Shown one piece after another: positions 34,644 to 45,616 of a stretch of 64,000 nucleotides of DNA (positions are counted from its first letter, which is position 1; the number at the start of each line of letters is the position of its first letter). The stretch is from positions 3,472,001 to 3,536,000 of the forward strand of contig NC_064651.1 in the NCBI RefSeq assembly GCF_001723175.1, given 5' to 3'. The translations under genes were made by a program, and so were the position numbers. The notes below the pieces were generated by a model. That model did no database searches and was not told the DNA's origin. It saw only the letters and a list, made by a program, of their open reading frames with translations. This DNA comes from Penicillium oxalicum. Its lineage: Eukaryota; Ascomycota; Eurotiomycetes; Eurotiales; Aspergillaceae.

Positions 34644-35951
34644 GCCTAATTCACGTCCAAGCGTGGCGTGTGGCGTATAACAATCTGTTTCCAGATACTC
34701 TGTACACATGTCTGATTTTTGTTGCTCTTTACTCACCTTTCCTGAAAAGCATACAACCTCTGTTGCAATCAGCCTCCTAGAGCTTCAAGTACACCCCCCT
34801 TCACCCTTTATCCTTGCATCAGCAGCTTGTCTCATTCTCACTTTCAGTCCCAGCTGCGGGAGTTTTGCGCTGCTTTTTCTTGTTGTTGTTCTGGCTTTCC
34901 ATCAGACATTATTGTTTCCTGCTGTTCCTCTGTACAGTGTTGAAGCGGGCCAATGAGTCAATTTTGAAATCACACAGCATTACAAAATAAATCATTCAGG
35001 GACTGGCTGGAATCTCTCAAAATGACTTTCACATGGATTTGCGCCCCATACTTGTATCAAGATCTTCGAGGCGATCGGGCACTCTGAGCTGCTCCCTTTT
35101 CCATTCTTCTGATGCCGCATATGTTTTGTTTATATTCTTTGCCTTGGTCTGTCTCAGAGGATCCCTGGCTCGACAGTTATTCACGTCATTCCCGGGCGCA
35201 ACACACGCAGAAATGTCGTTCACTCAAATCACTCCTCGGCTGGCCAAATGTTCAAGCTTGCTTAACTTGGGTGCTAATCCCAGTACGCTTAGCGTGCTCC
35301 ACTTCACCTCCCTGGATCCAGACTTTCAGTAGTTTCTGCTGGAGGCCCACTGTTACGCAGGCCCCAGAAGCCCGGTGGGACCAGCTCTCCCCTTTTTGAA
35401 AAAGAAAAATAAAAAGACCCTATGCGATGTGCCTCTGGACTGCATGGAGTCAGGTACAGTGTCGGTTCTCGCCCAGAGAACTTGGGGAGGGGGCCACGTT
35501 AAGAAGCATCCTTAGGCTGTCAAGCCCTTCTTTGTCATTTTAGGTTCTTTTAAAATCCCGGAGAAATTAATCGGAGAGGGTGAATGCATGTATGGCATTA
35601 CTCTCACGCTGAAGAGTTTCTGCGACGCTGGATCGTCCACGGGAGTGTGTTCCTTCATAGTTCAGACAGGAGCAGGATCAGGGCTGCCCGAGTTATGGAC
35701 ACGCTACCCAAAGTGTAGTGTACACGTACTCGGTGCCTGGAATGAAAGCCATTTGCGCCAAGACTCCACTTCTCCGGATCCTCGCTAGGGGAACCGATTT
35801 TCTTCATTTCAAGTGACCTGGACAAGATCATGATCGCTGTCGATCCCCTGTCTCTCCCTCGGTGCGCCGTCTCAGTCTGTCATTGTTCTGGCCGTCTCAC
35901 TCCCACTCCACGCTCCTTGCCACTCCCGGGCCCTCGAGTCATGCTGCGATA
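34644..35951. other. Intergenic, hymA 3' region and RabGAP promoter
   Basis: This 1.3 kb stretch contains the T- and C-rich 3' region of hymA (to about 34990, where AAAATAAATCATT could serve polyadenylation) and the promoter and leader of the TBC gene, with a CT-rich stretch near 35845-35900. Small reading frames here lack support. Confidence 0.55.
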
Positions 35952-38587
35952 ATGGAAGTCGAGGCAGCCTTGTCACCTTCGCCGGCTTTGCAGTTGCCCT
36001 CGGGATCCCCAGCTCTGCGCTCCGGTGAAACTGCCGCAGAACAGCGACCGCTTGCCATCCGCTCTGTCTCTTTGCCAACATCTTCGGAGACAGCGATTGA
36101 ATCAAATGGCCGATCCTTCAGTACCAGCGCCGCCCCTCCAGACATCACTGATCGTCCTGCGACAGTGCGCTCACTGCGCAGTCTCACCCCGAATGGAGGA
36201 CCGAGGCCACTATCACCAACGGACAAGGATGGTGGAACACTGGTGCCGGGGGACAGTCAGAGCGAATTCGAGGCGCCAGTGCTACACAGTGTGCCTAGCA
36301 TCACCATCAACGAGAGCTCTCGGCCGAGCTCCCGACCCGGATCACGATGGTCGGAACGGAGATGGGGTGGATTGAAAAAGAAGTCGATGGAGCTGGAACA
36401 CAAGATCAGTACAGAAGAACTGCCACCGGTGCCCCGCATTGAGCCCGACTTCAATGGAATCAGCCTGGACATCCCAACTGCATCACTCGGGGAGATGGGC
36501 CAGACAATGAAATTCTCAACCCGTGGTAGTCTGATCAGGGATCGATCAAAACGTCCTTACCCAGCGATCGCCCAAAGCAAATCGATACAGGAATCATTAG
36601 ACGAGCACTCGGGGCCCTCTTCGGGTGGTGCGTCTGCTTCGCTGGTGGCCGACTCGAATACGCGTCTGGAGGCTGTCCCTGCAACAACCGAGTCTGAAGA
36701 CGAAGCGACAAATGGAAAGCGAGTTGGCCAGGCTTCGCTCCAAAGCAGCACCGCCAGCAATGCTCCTGTGGCGATTCCTCGAGTCCGACCGCAGAGTTCT
36801 CTCCGCCCTAGACAGACGAGTCTCCAGAGCCGCGCGATATCCGCCGATGAAGATATGCTCTCACGCCGTGTCCGGCTCATGTATGAGAAGGGCGACGACA
36901 ACGTTACCGACTCGGAAGTCGCCAAGGCAATGGCCTCCGATAATGGGATTCTGTGGGAAGAGCCTACAGCTATCGACATCGAGACTGCTTCTACACCTGC
37001 GCCGGAAACCCATCCAGAGGATCACCTGGGACGAGCGTCAGAAGAAGTGGAACGTCTCCGGATGAAACGAGAGACGAAAGAATTGGCTGGGGGTATCGAA
37101 TATTGGCAGGACGTGGGTGTAGGGCAGGTCGACCGCTACGGTTTCATTCACACGTCAACGGATGAGCCACATCCACTCCAACGCGTGACGACGAGCCTGC
37201 TTCTGGCCTCTGAAGCGCCACGAAGAAAACGATCTATCCGGCCACCAACTGCCAGAGCCAGCACGCGCTCTTTTAGCGCTCGCCCACCCACGCGAGACAC
37301 CTGCAAAGACTCTCCAGTCGGTCGTCCAACCTCGTCGGCCAGTGCGCGTAGCATGCCAGTGCGGCGTTCCACATCACGTCTCCGGTCCGCAACTAATCAT
37401 CTACCGCACAACCGAGACCGAAAAGTCAAAGATGAGGCGGGTGATATGCTGACTCTGCCGGGGGATGCCTTCGAAGAAGGTCCTGACACTGCGTCGGCGC
37501 GAGCGATGCGCAGGAAAGAGTGGCAGCGTGAAGACAAATGGACCAAAATGGCCATTCCAGTCAAAAAAAGCCGGGATGGCGGCGGAATGAAGTTTGAGTT
37601 CGATACACGCAGCTCAAAATTGATCGAGCGAACCTGGAAAGGGATTCCTGATCGATGGCGCGCGACTGCCTGGTACTCATTCCTCGAAACCAGCGCCAAG
37701 CGCCACGCAAACAGCCCCACCGAAGACACCCTGATTGAGGCATTCCATGAATACCAGTACATATCGTCTCCAGACGATGTGCAGATTGACATCGACGTTC
37801 CCCGCACCATCACAAGCCATATCATGTTCCGGCGGCGGTACCGAGGTGGTCAACGCTTACTTTTCCGGGTGCTTCACGCAATGTCGTTGTACTTCCCCGA
37901 TACCGGCTATGTGCAAGGCATGGCCGCTCTCGCGGCGACGCTTCTCGCGTATTATGATGAGGAGCATGCCTTTGTGATGCTCGCCCGACTTTGGCAGCTC
38001 CGAGGCCTTGAAGAGCTGTACAAGTCAGGCTTTGCAGGACTCATGGAAGCTTTGGGCGACTTTGAGCGAGAGTGGCTTGCTGGTGGTGAGGTAGCCTCGA
38101 AACTGGTGAGTTTTTTTTCTCTCTTTCTGGTCACCATGATGATGATTTCCAGTGACGACACGGACACTAACACGTCCGGTAACAGAACGAGGTTGGGATC
38201 CCTCCCACTACCTATGGAACCAAGTGGTATCTCACCCTTTTCAACTACTCCATTCCTTTCGCGGCTCAGCTCCGCGTGTGGGATGTTTTCATGCTTCTTG
38301 GAGACTCAGAAGACCTCACTGCTCCTCCTCAGCCGGTCGCCTCGTCGGGCAAGGGAAAGGGGGATTCGTCCGTCTCCCGATCAGGCACGTTTGGACAGGG
38401 ACTGGATGTGCTCCATGCGACGTCCGCTGCTCTAATTGATGGCATGCGCGAGATCATTCTCGAATCCGATTTTGAAAACAGCATGAAGGTCCTCACCAGC
38501 TGGGTTCCAATCAAGGACATTGAGATTTTCATGCGTGTTGCCAAAGCAGAGTGGAAAGTTCACCGTCGCAAGAAAGTGGTGACCTGA
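35952..38587 (+). CDS. TBC-domain Rab GTPase-activating protein
   Basis: Two exons, 35952..38105 and 38186..38587, joined by an 80 bp intron (GTGAGT...CAG), give 851 aa. ATG 35952 (MEVEAALSPS) is the first ATG; the frame is open upstream only from non-ATG codons. Residues 1-530 are Ser/Pro/Arg-rich and disordered. The TBC domain (about 555-845) starts RTWKGIPDRWRATAW and has the arginine finger IDIDVPRT and the glutamine finger GYVQGMAALAATLL, so dual-finger GAP activity towards a Rab is expected. The conserved GTKWYLTLF...IPFAAQLRVWD lies after the intron. An insert (SSGKGKGDSSVSRSGTFGQG) sits in the second half of the TBC domain. The protein belongs with Gyp-type RabGAPs with C-terminal TBC and long N-terminal extension; the target Rab cannot be read from sequence. 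It converges with the 3-hydroxyacyl-CoA dehydrogenase gene. Confidence 0.92.
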
Positions 38588-39200
38588 TCGATTAAATTTT
38601 TCGACGTATCCTGTTGGACCAACCTATTCATAATTGCTTTCACGGCCGTCTGATACCCTCATGATTGAATCTTACCTTTGAAGCTCCCGTTACTGACTTC
38701 TAATTCTCTGATACCCGCTTTGTCTCCCTTTCGGTCTTTCCCTGATCGTCAAGCCCACTATTTCCCACTGGTGAATCCATCATCGTGGGAGTTCTTCCCT
38801 CGTGATCCTGTGATATTGTCTTGCTTTCTGACCTGGGTCTTGTCACCTTGTTGTCCTCTTTGATTTGGCTTCACTCTGCAATGCTGTTTCGGCGATGGTC
38901 ATACTAATTTAGCTTCTTCCACAAACGATATTTTAATGTCTACCAAGCCTCTGGCAAATTATCTTTCATCCCAAGGTCGCGGATGGTCTTCCGGCGTAAA
39001 AACGCTGTTCAAATCCCAAGAGAGCCCCAGTCATCGGGCGACTAAGGTACCAATACGAAGGTGTTATGTAGAATACAACACCAGGTTCATGGAATGTCAT
39101 CTTTTAATCTTTGAATATTGTTGATCCTCGAGGACAGGATGTCAATTGTAGTACACGCCCGTTTGGGCGCTTCGCATATCCATGGCCGCAGGATATTGTT
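38588..39200. other. Intergenic, convergent 3' ends
   Basis: This stretch of 613 bases lies between the stops of the TBC gene (plus) and the dehydrogenase (minus). It is T-rich over its first 350 bases, as expected for 3' untranslated sequence. No gene is seen. Confidence 0.6.
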
Positions 39201-40061
39201 CTATCCCAGTAATCCCTTCCCAGTTTTAGCACCCAAGTTGCCCTTGTCCACGTACGTAGTCTTCAGCCAATCCTTGGGTCGTGGATCTGTATGAAGTTCC
39301 CTGGCATAGACAGTTTCAATATTGTAGACCGTGTCCAATCCCACAGTATCCATCATATGACAAGGGCCTTTGTTCGCTTGAAACCATGACTTGAACATCT
39401 CATCGATGGTCGCAGCGTTGGTAATCCCCTCGGACAAGACTGACAGACACTCGCGCTTGATGCCAGCCCAGATTCGATTGAACACCAGGCCGGTGGACTC
39501 GCTCTTCGCATGCACAGGCTTGAAACCTGCGGCGGCGGCCTTTTCCATTAAGAATGGAAAGATTTCCGGATCGGTCTCTCCGCACGACATCAACTCAAAG
39601 TAGAGTTGCTCCGGTGGCATGTAATAGTGACCGTTACAGATGCGGTAGTTTCTTTTCGTGTTGACGAGCATTTGGCTCGAGCGCAGTGATGAGGAGTTCG
39701 TGGCGATGATGCAGTCTGCCGGTGCCAGACGATCCAGCTGGCCGATAATGTCGATCTTCATTTCGATAATTTCCGGAACGGCCTCGATAACCATCCAGGC
39801 GCCTTCGACGGCTTCTTCCATCGAAGTGGTGAACCTGCCGGTGCCCGGCTTGGTGCCCAGTTTGGCGGCCTGCTGTTCCACGTTACTTTTGATATACCGG
39901 AGGGCCGGTTCGTGGTTGCTCGTCTGTTTTTCACACAGGATTACATTGTATCCTGCAGCAAGCCACATCATGGCAATGCGCCGGCCCATGGTGCCGGCCC
40001 CGATAATCGCAATTGGGCGACTATGGGTGTTAGGCTTGCTCCAGGGAGTTGCCGAGGGCAT
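39201..40061 (-). CDS. 3-hydroxyacyl-CoA dehydrogenase-family NAD(P)-binding protein
   Basis: A single exon of 286 aa. ATG 40061 (MPSATPWSK) was chosen because it lies just before the nucleotide-binding fold; the frame extends upstream but only from non-family sequence. The Rossmann motif is IAIIGAGTMGRRIAMMW with CEK at the end of the second strand, favouring NAD. Later landmarks are TNSSSL, CNGHYYMPPE (catalytic His region), LVFNRIWAGIKRE (conserved Asn helix) and the C-terminal 3HCDH domain ending GNLGAKTGKGLLG. This is the arrangement of 3-hydroxyacyl-CoA dehydrogenases and relatives such as L-gulonate 3-dehydrogenase and carnitine dehydrogenase, so the substrate is a 3-hydroxy acid or acyl-CoA but otherwise open. 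The protein stops right after GKG, slightly short. It is divergent from an MFS permease gene, which hints at a shared catabolic role. Confidence 0.85.
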   Translation of the reverse strand: MPSATPWSKPNTHSRPIAIIGAGTMGRRIAMMWLAAGYNVILCEKQTSNHEPALRYIKSNVEQQAAKLGTKPGTGRFTTSMEEAVEGAWMVIEAVPEIIEMKIDIIGQLDRLAPADCIIATNSSSLRSSQMLVNTKRNYRICNGHYYMPPEQLYFELMSCGETDPEIFPFLMEKAAAAGFKPVHAKSESTGLVFNRIWAGIKRECLSVLSEGITNAATIDEMFKSWFQANKGPCHMMDTVGLDTVYNIETVYARELHTDPRPKDWLKTTYVDKGNLGAKTGKGLLG

Positions 40062-41656
40062 GATGAGAAAGGCAGATCGAAAGGGGCACAGCACTGCGCA
40101 GATATCTGTCCTGGAACAGGGGCTTTGTTTCTGACAGCTTTTCTGAGCAGGAGAAGATGCTCCTGGAAATCTGTCCATGTCCGGTCGATGGCACGGCGAT
40201 ACCAGTGATGACTATGATGCCAACATGACATCTAATGGAATTGGGTCACTGCCATCGCTTCACTGACATCTTCATGATGAACTAACCCTGGGAGCAGCTC
40301 GGTATGGCTCGCCCGGTGGCAACCCCATCATTAGACAGTTCTGCCCGAAAGATGATTTCACGGCCTTGCAAACTTGAACAAGTGAGAGATGATTGGAAAG
40401 CAGAACAAGAAGTATCAGATGGGGCAAGTCTCTTTGCTGCGGAGCAGAAGACAGGCACGTTCAACCGAGACGGACACTCGCTCAAGGAGAGAAAAAGAGA
40501 GAGAAAGCATTTCAATGGGAACCGTGATCAACAGGGAAGAGACGCCCTTGAGCTGCCTTATAGAAAGGGTCATATACGAAGCTTCATAACATGCCATGCC
40601 ACAGTCTGCCATATTTCTGCGCTTAAACAACTTGTGCGTATACCTTACCACTACTAAATATCATAGCCCGAGAGCTCCGCGGCACCTTCACCACCACGAT
40701 GCGATGGGTGGCGTTTATCCGCGGATCAGAACCGAGTGCAACGGATCGGAGCCGTGACGAAGCATGATGAGTCTCGGAACCGAGCTTTCATGCAAGATTT
40801 TCGCATAGCCCAATAGAAGCACTAGGTTTAACCAAGCGGCTCTCGGCAGGCAAGGTCAGACCTCTCAAGGATCCGGGGGTTGGATCTCGGAACCTCACCG
40901 TGTAGAAGATACCCGCGCAGACCACCTGTGGCAGGTCTGCAGTTAACGGTCATCAACAGACCAATGGCGGCATCTCACAAATGCCGAACCGAAGATGAGG
41001 CATACTTTTAGCATTCCAACATGGCGTCAGTGCGGTCGAAGACAGCAGTGACAGTCTGGTAGAGGCGCGCCACCATGACCGCAGCTAAACTCCATCATAC
41101 CAAAGGCTGCTGTAAGTCAGAGACGTGAAAGGAACAGGGAAGCCGGAAACCTTCACTCCCGTGCAACGCTTAAACTTATCCAACCTTCGTCACGTGGACC
41201 AATTGACTCCAAATGGAGAAGAATCCCTGACAAAAAAGCCATCCTCTTCCTCCCCAGAGTTCGCCAAATGCTGACCACGCGGTCCACACGGTCCACGCCC
41301 TCGCCAAGAATTCAAAACGAGGAAATCGGCGATCTAAGCCTTTTCTGGGGGAGGAGAGCCCCCTCTGAACCATTCCAGGCATGGCGACGATGGCTCGACA
41401 CGATTCGTTCCAGGCCTTGTTCCTCTCTCTCGGGGTGCACAGGCTTTGTATTTTACCCCCACAGTCCACACTTTCCAGTCCACGATATCGCCCCAAGGAC
41501 GCTGTGGGGTAAGCTTTCCCCGCAGAATCGGAGATCCATCCAGCCACTATATAAACCCCAGACCTTGGACCCTCGTGGCTAGTCCTCTGCAGGAATCAAA
41601 GCTCGGAGTTTTGTCTTGACTTCATCTGTTTCCCTTCCCACTGTGGATCTGCGACT
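40062..41656. promoter_or_regulatory. Divergent promoter region, dehydrogenase / MFS permease
   Basis: This 1.6 kb region lies between two divergent metabolic genes. A group of CGG/CCG triplets at 40719-40782 includes CCGCGG, CCG-N7-CGG (40732-40744), CGG-N2-CCG (40747-40754) and CGG-N2-CCG (40775-40782), the kind of sites bound by Zn2Cys6 regulators. A TATA box serves the permease at 41548. Short frames in this region look like chance. Confidence 0.5.
41548..41555 (+). promoter_or_regulatory. TATA box of the MFS permease gene
   Basis: TATATAAA lies 109 bases upstream of the start codon, a typical placement for a regulated fungal gene with a short leader of about 70-80 bases. Confidence 0.65.
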
Positions 41657-43740
41657 ATGCCTGGCTCCACCGACGTATCCCTCGAGGGGAAGGCCGCCGA
41701 GTATCAGCTCGAAGATGCGCGGATCTCGTCCTATGATGAAAAGCACCCCGATCGAGAGATGGCTATTGCAAGCCCTCTCTCGTTCGAAGGAATTGATGAA
41801 GCCGCCGTTCTGCGCAAAATGGATCTACGATTGATTCCCATGTTGAGTATTCTGTACCTGCTGGCTTTCTTGGATCGAGGCAACATTGGCAATGCCAAGG
41901 TGGAGGGTTTGATCGAGGATCTGAACATGACGGGACCGCAGTTCAATTGGACATGTATGTCAGGCTCAAAGTCTCCACGGCAATTCATCTCAAATATTGG
42001 CGCTAACATTCCTCCTTTCACGCGTAGTGACGGTCTTCTTCTTCACATACTGCGTTTTTGAACTGCCTAGCAACTTGATGTTGAAGAAACTGCGGCCATC
42101 ACGGTGGCTCCCATTGATCATGGTTGCTTGGGGTGTCGTTATGGTGAGGAAGCTCTGGCACGATGAAGATATAGATGCTTCATATTTGAGGCTGACCGTA
42201 TGCTGACCTTCATCGCTCGTCCAGACACTGATGGGTATCGTTCAAAATTACGGGGGTCTCCTCGCGACCCGTCTCGCACTGGGCATTGCAGGTACGCAAC
42301 GATGTCCTGTTGGTCTTGATTGAATAGCTGGAATACGAGGCTGACTGGCCATTGAATACAGAGGCTGGACTTTACCCCGGTGTCGCGTACTATATTACAT
42401 TGTGGTATCCTCGTCAACGAGCTCAATTCCGTCAGGCGCTCTTCTTCAGCGCTGCTAGCGTTGCTGGTGCTTTCTCCGGACTCCTGGCTTACGCCATTGC
42501 TGTAAGTGCAATCGCTCTTTGGAGCTTCAATTGCGTGCGACTGACCTTGAACAATAGAAAATGGACGGCATCGCCGGCTTGGCTGGCTGGCGCTGGATCT
42601 TCATTCTTGAGGGTCTTCTCACCGTTGCCGTGGCTTTTGTTGCCCCATTCGCCATTCATGATTCTCCCGAGACTGCAAAGTTTTTGACTGAGCAGGAACG
42701 GGCATGGGTAATGTACTCTTTGCGCACTCAAAACTCGGTTGATGCACGCGAGGTTGTTCGGGATGAGTCCGCCTTCAAGGTACAATATGTCATCGACGCG
42801 TTCAAAGACTGGCAGATCTGGTTGGGATTGTTGAGTGAGTGACTGCGCAAACTTGGTCCAGTTTCAGATCAATCAATGATTCGCTAACGTTGTTAATTCC
42901 AGTGTATTGGGGAATTACGTGCCCACTGTATGGCATCTCATTTTTCCTGCCTTCCATCATCAAAGACCTGGGATACAAGTCATCCACGGCACAACTCTTG
43001 ACAGTGAGTGTGGATCTGGTGCGATATGCGTAAGTGAGCAGCATATTGACTGATTCTCTTCTAAGGTGCCTATCTATATCACCGCTGCCATTGTTGCCGT
43101 CATCGCGGCCTGGTTCTCCGACCGACGCAAAGAACGCTCGCCTTCCATTCTATTCTTCATGTCTTTAATAGCCATCGGCTTCATCATCGTCATCGCATCA
43201 ACTGGGCGCAACGTACCGGGTGTTGTTTACTTTGGAGTTTTCCTCGCTGTCGTCGGCAAGTTATTCCCATCGATCAAGCCCTGGACAAGCATTGATTCGA
43301 CTCTAACACGCCACCGTAGGAATCTATCCCGCTTTCCCTGGCAACGTCACTTGGTTGAGCGTCAACATGGCCGGAGACTATAAGCGTGCCGCCGGCATGG
43401 CAATTCACATCGGACTGGGAAATCTTGCAGGAGGTACGATGACTTTCACTCTGCATCATTTCGGACCGTGCTTTTTCTTCTCGTGTTTCAACAGACTCTG
43501 ACCATCTTTCTCCGATTAGCCATGTCCTCGAATTTTTACCGCGCCAAAGACGCCCCGAATTATTTCATGGGCCATGCTCTCGAGCTTGGCTTCGTGGTAG
43601 TGGGCATGATCGCAGTAGTGATCATGCGCTTCACCTACAAACGCATCAACACCAAGCGCGATCAGCTCGATCCTGCACTGTATCCCAGCGATCCCGATTC
43701 TCTGGGCGACCGGTCTCCTTTATTCAGATACATGCTCTAG
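41657..43740 (+). CDS. MFS permease, anion:cation symporter (allantoate/nicotinate permease-like)
   Basis: Nine exons: 41657..41954, 42028..42143, 42225..42291, 42362..42501, 42558..42834, 42903..43003, 43066..43255, 43320..43433 and 43520..43740, totalling 507 aa. Introns are 56-86 bp. The seventh uses a GC donor (GCAAGT at 43256), the only one that keeps the frame. The protein has a 65-residue cytoplasmic N-terminus, KMDLRLIPMLSILYLLAFLDRGNIGNAK in TM1 and the following loop, the ELPSNLMLKK segment, and GLAGWRWIFILEGL at the mid-protein loop, all hallmarks of the fungal ACS branch (Dal5, Tna1 and relatives). About 12 membrane segments are visible. It should import an organic anion by proton symport at the plasma membrane; the substrate is not predictable. 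It is divergent from a 3-hydroxyacyl-CoA dehydrogenase-like gene, which may act on the imported compound or its derivatives. Confidence 0.93.
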
Positions 43741-44536
43741 AGCGTGGGGTGGCGTATTACCTTGCCAAGCAAGTGAGGTCTCGGGATGTTATAAATAGTT
43801 TTAATACAGCCATGGACATGTGCACCTGATAGGCCCGATTCTCGAGGCGAATCAACCTTCAATCTATTCGAGTAAACTGCCTCTTAGAAATAAAGCGAGT
43901 TATCGACTCTCCTGCACGGATTCCAGACGGGAGTCGGGCCACCTCGGAGGGTGCGGTCAATATCAATTCCGAAAAAGAGGAATGTGTATTGAGCAAAGAC
44001 TGTTGGTAAGACCAAAGAATGACCCCCCAAAAAGAGCAAAACAGAAACCAAAGGAAGCAAAAGGCGATGAAGAAGAGAATTTGGTCAAGGTAACAGGAGA
44101 GAAGGGCGCCCCGAGCCATACACGTCACTTCTTGGCAATCTTGCCAAATCCCACAAAGCAATGAGCGAGCCTTGAGCTTGCCGTCAGTTGAAGTTCAAAC
44201 GATCGAAGTAAAAACAAAAGCCCCAGTTGTTCCAAACAAAAAAAAATAGAAAAAAACAAAGGAAAAAAGAGAAAAAGCGAGCGACCTGGTCCAGAGCAAT
44301 ATAAAAACCTCTCCACAAAGCAAAGCAAAAGGCCTGGATGTCTGGCCCCGCGGGCGTGCTATTCCAGCTAGTCAACGCGCTCACTCCTACCTGCGCGTTT
44401 CCACATCATCAGCATCAGCATGTCAATATTTGACAGCTCCTCTTTCAGCTCGAATGAAGGCATTGCATTTGCTCACAGATCACCCTGAGCGTCCCTGTTG
44501 CATATTCTGGTGCCCGGTCAGCTTCAGGGACGGGAC
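43741..44536. other. Intergenic, convergent 3' ends
   Basis: This 0.8 kb stretch lies between the permease (plus) and the acidic-tail protein (minus). It is A-rich at 44030-44280 on the plus strand (repeated AAAAGAAAA-type tracts), which read on the minus strand would be a T-rich 3' untranslated region of the hypothetical gene. No gene is supported. Confidence 0.55.
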
Positions 44537-45616
44537 CTAATCGTCAGCGTCGCTGTCAAAGCCCTCGCTGGTATCATCATCTTCTTCGCTGTCGTCGTAC
44601 TCCTCCTCGCTATCGTATTCCTCATCTTCATAGTCTGTGCCCTCGTGACTGCATTTTTCATCGTCTTGACTGTCGGACTCCTCGTCGGGGCTTTCGTACC
44701 CTTCGTCATGACTGTCGTAGTCCTCGCCTTGGCTATCGTACCTGTCGTCCTCATTGTCGCTCTTCCCACTTTCACTTTCATGCGAGCATTGGGATGATTG
44801 AATCCCTTGGAATGGAGGCTGAACTCTTTCTCCATCAAGGGTCCGATTGACAAAGGGCCGTGTGGGATAGTAAGGGGTTGTTGGTTGGAAGAGCAGGGGC
44901 TCGTTGGCAGCGGATGTTGGTGGTCTATGAGACGGTCCCCGAGGAGCAGCACGGTCACATTTCCTGCCTCTATTTTTATCACGTCGATTGAAAGGTGACT
45001 GCTGCGAATGGTGGCTGGTAGGTGAGCATTGAGTCTGGCGTGAGGATTCGGCTTGGTTAGTAATATCTGCTTCGAAACTCCGGATGAAGTCATTCGCCCT
45101 TGGTCCGAAGAAGGCAGTTGGTGAAGGAGACCTTGCAGATTTGGAGGCTTCAAGACCCTTTTGCGGTTGGCATGCTAATTCTTGGGCTTGCTGATGTTCA
45201 CTCGAAAGGTGCTGTGTGTTGAGACCTTGAGCGTTCATTGGAGATGCCGCTTGAACCAGTTGATGAGGTGACGCTGGAACTTGCACGTGAGACTGTTGAA
45301 AATCCACTGGCACTTTTGCTTGAAGCATACGTTGGACTGTAATCGGCAATTCTTTTGGTGCGCTCTCTGGACTGAGACGCCCAGTGACAAGCCCGTTCAA
45401 GCATCCCATAAGCATTGGGGCAAGATTCGGGCTCATTCCTGCACACAGGGCGTCTCCGAGGATCGAGTGCTCAACCTTTCGCCGCTCCAGCTTCATGGCC
45501 TCTTGACGGCTCTTCTCTGCCTCTTGATTTCGACGCTCTTCTTCCCTTCGAGCCTCGAACCAGAACCAGTGTTGGGCTGGAATGCCAGCCGGCGGGGATC
45601 TCGGAGGAGTCATCAT
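44537..45616 (-). CDS. Hypothetical protein with helical N-terminus and acidic repetitive tail
   Basis: A single-exon frame of 359 aa. ATG 45616 (MMTPPRSPPAG) is the first ATG; the frame is open further upstream but only with non-ATG codons, and an upstream exon is possible. Residues about 15-50 form a charged helix (HWFWFEARREEERRNQEAEKSRQEA) followed by a hydrophobic stretch near 50-75 (ILGDALCAGMSPNLAPMLMGCLNGL). The middle is Gln/Ser/Pro-rich and disordered. The last 75 residues are strongly acidic with a degenerate heptad-like repeat of YDSQGED, YDSHDEG, YESPDEE, YDSEEEY type. I recall similar unnamed fungal proteins with the same N-terminal helix, but know no function. The N-terminal helix could mediate assembly, and the acidic tail could bind histones or other basic proteins; both are inference. 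No signal peptide or membrane segment is seen. Confidence 0.7.
   Translation of the reverse strand: MMTPPRSPPAGIPAQHWFWFEARREEERRNQEAEKSRQEAMKLERRKVEHSILGDALCAGMSPNLAPMLMGCLNGLVTGRLSPESAPKELPITVQRMLQAKVPVDFQQSHVQVPASPHQLVQAASPMNAQGLNTQHLSSEHQQAQELACQPQKGLEASKSARSPSPTAFFGPRANDFIRSFEADITNQAESSRQTQCSPTSHHSQQSPFNRRDKNRGRKCDRAAPRGPSHRPPTSAANEPLLFQPTTPYYPTRPFVNRTLDGERVQPPFQGIQSSQCSHESESGKSDNEDDRYDSQGEDYDSHDEGYESPDEESDSQDDEKCSHEGTDYEDEEYDSEEEYDDSEEDDDTSEGFDSDADD

Noticed and set aside
44524..45153. 209-codon minus-strand frame overlapping the acidic-tail gene
   Set aside because: It overlaps the 359-codon gene in another frame; its Thr/Lys-rich composition is a frame-shifted reading of the acidic repeat.
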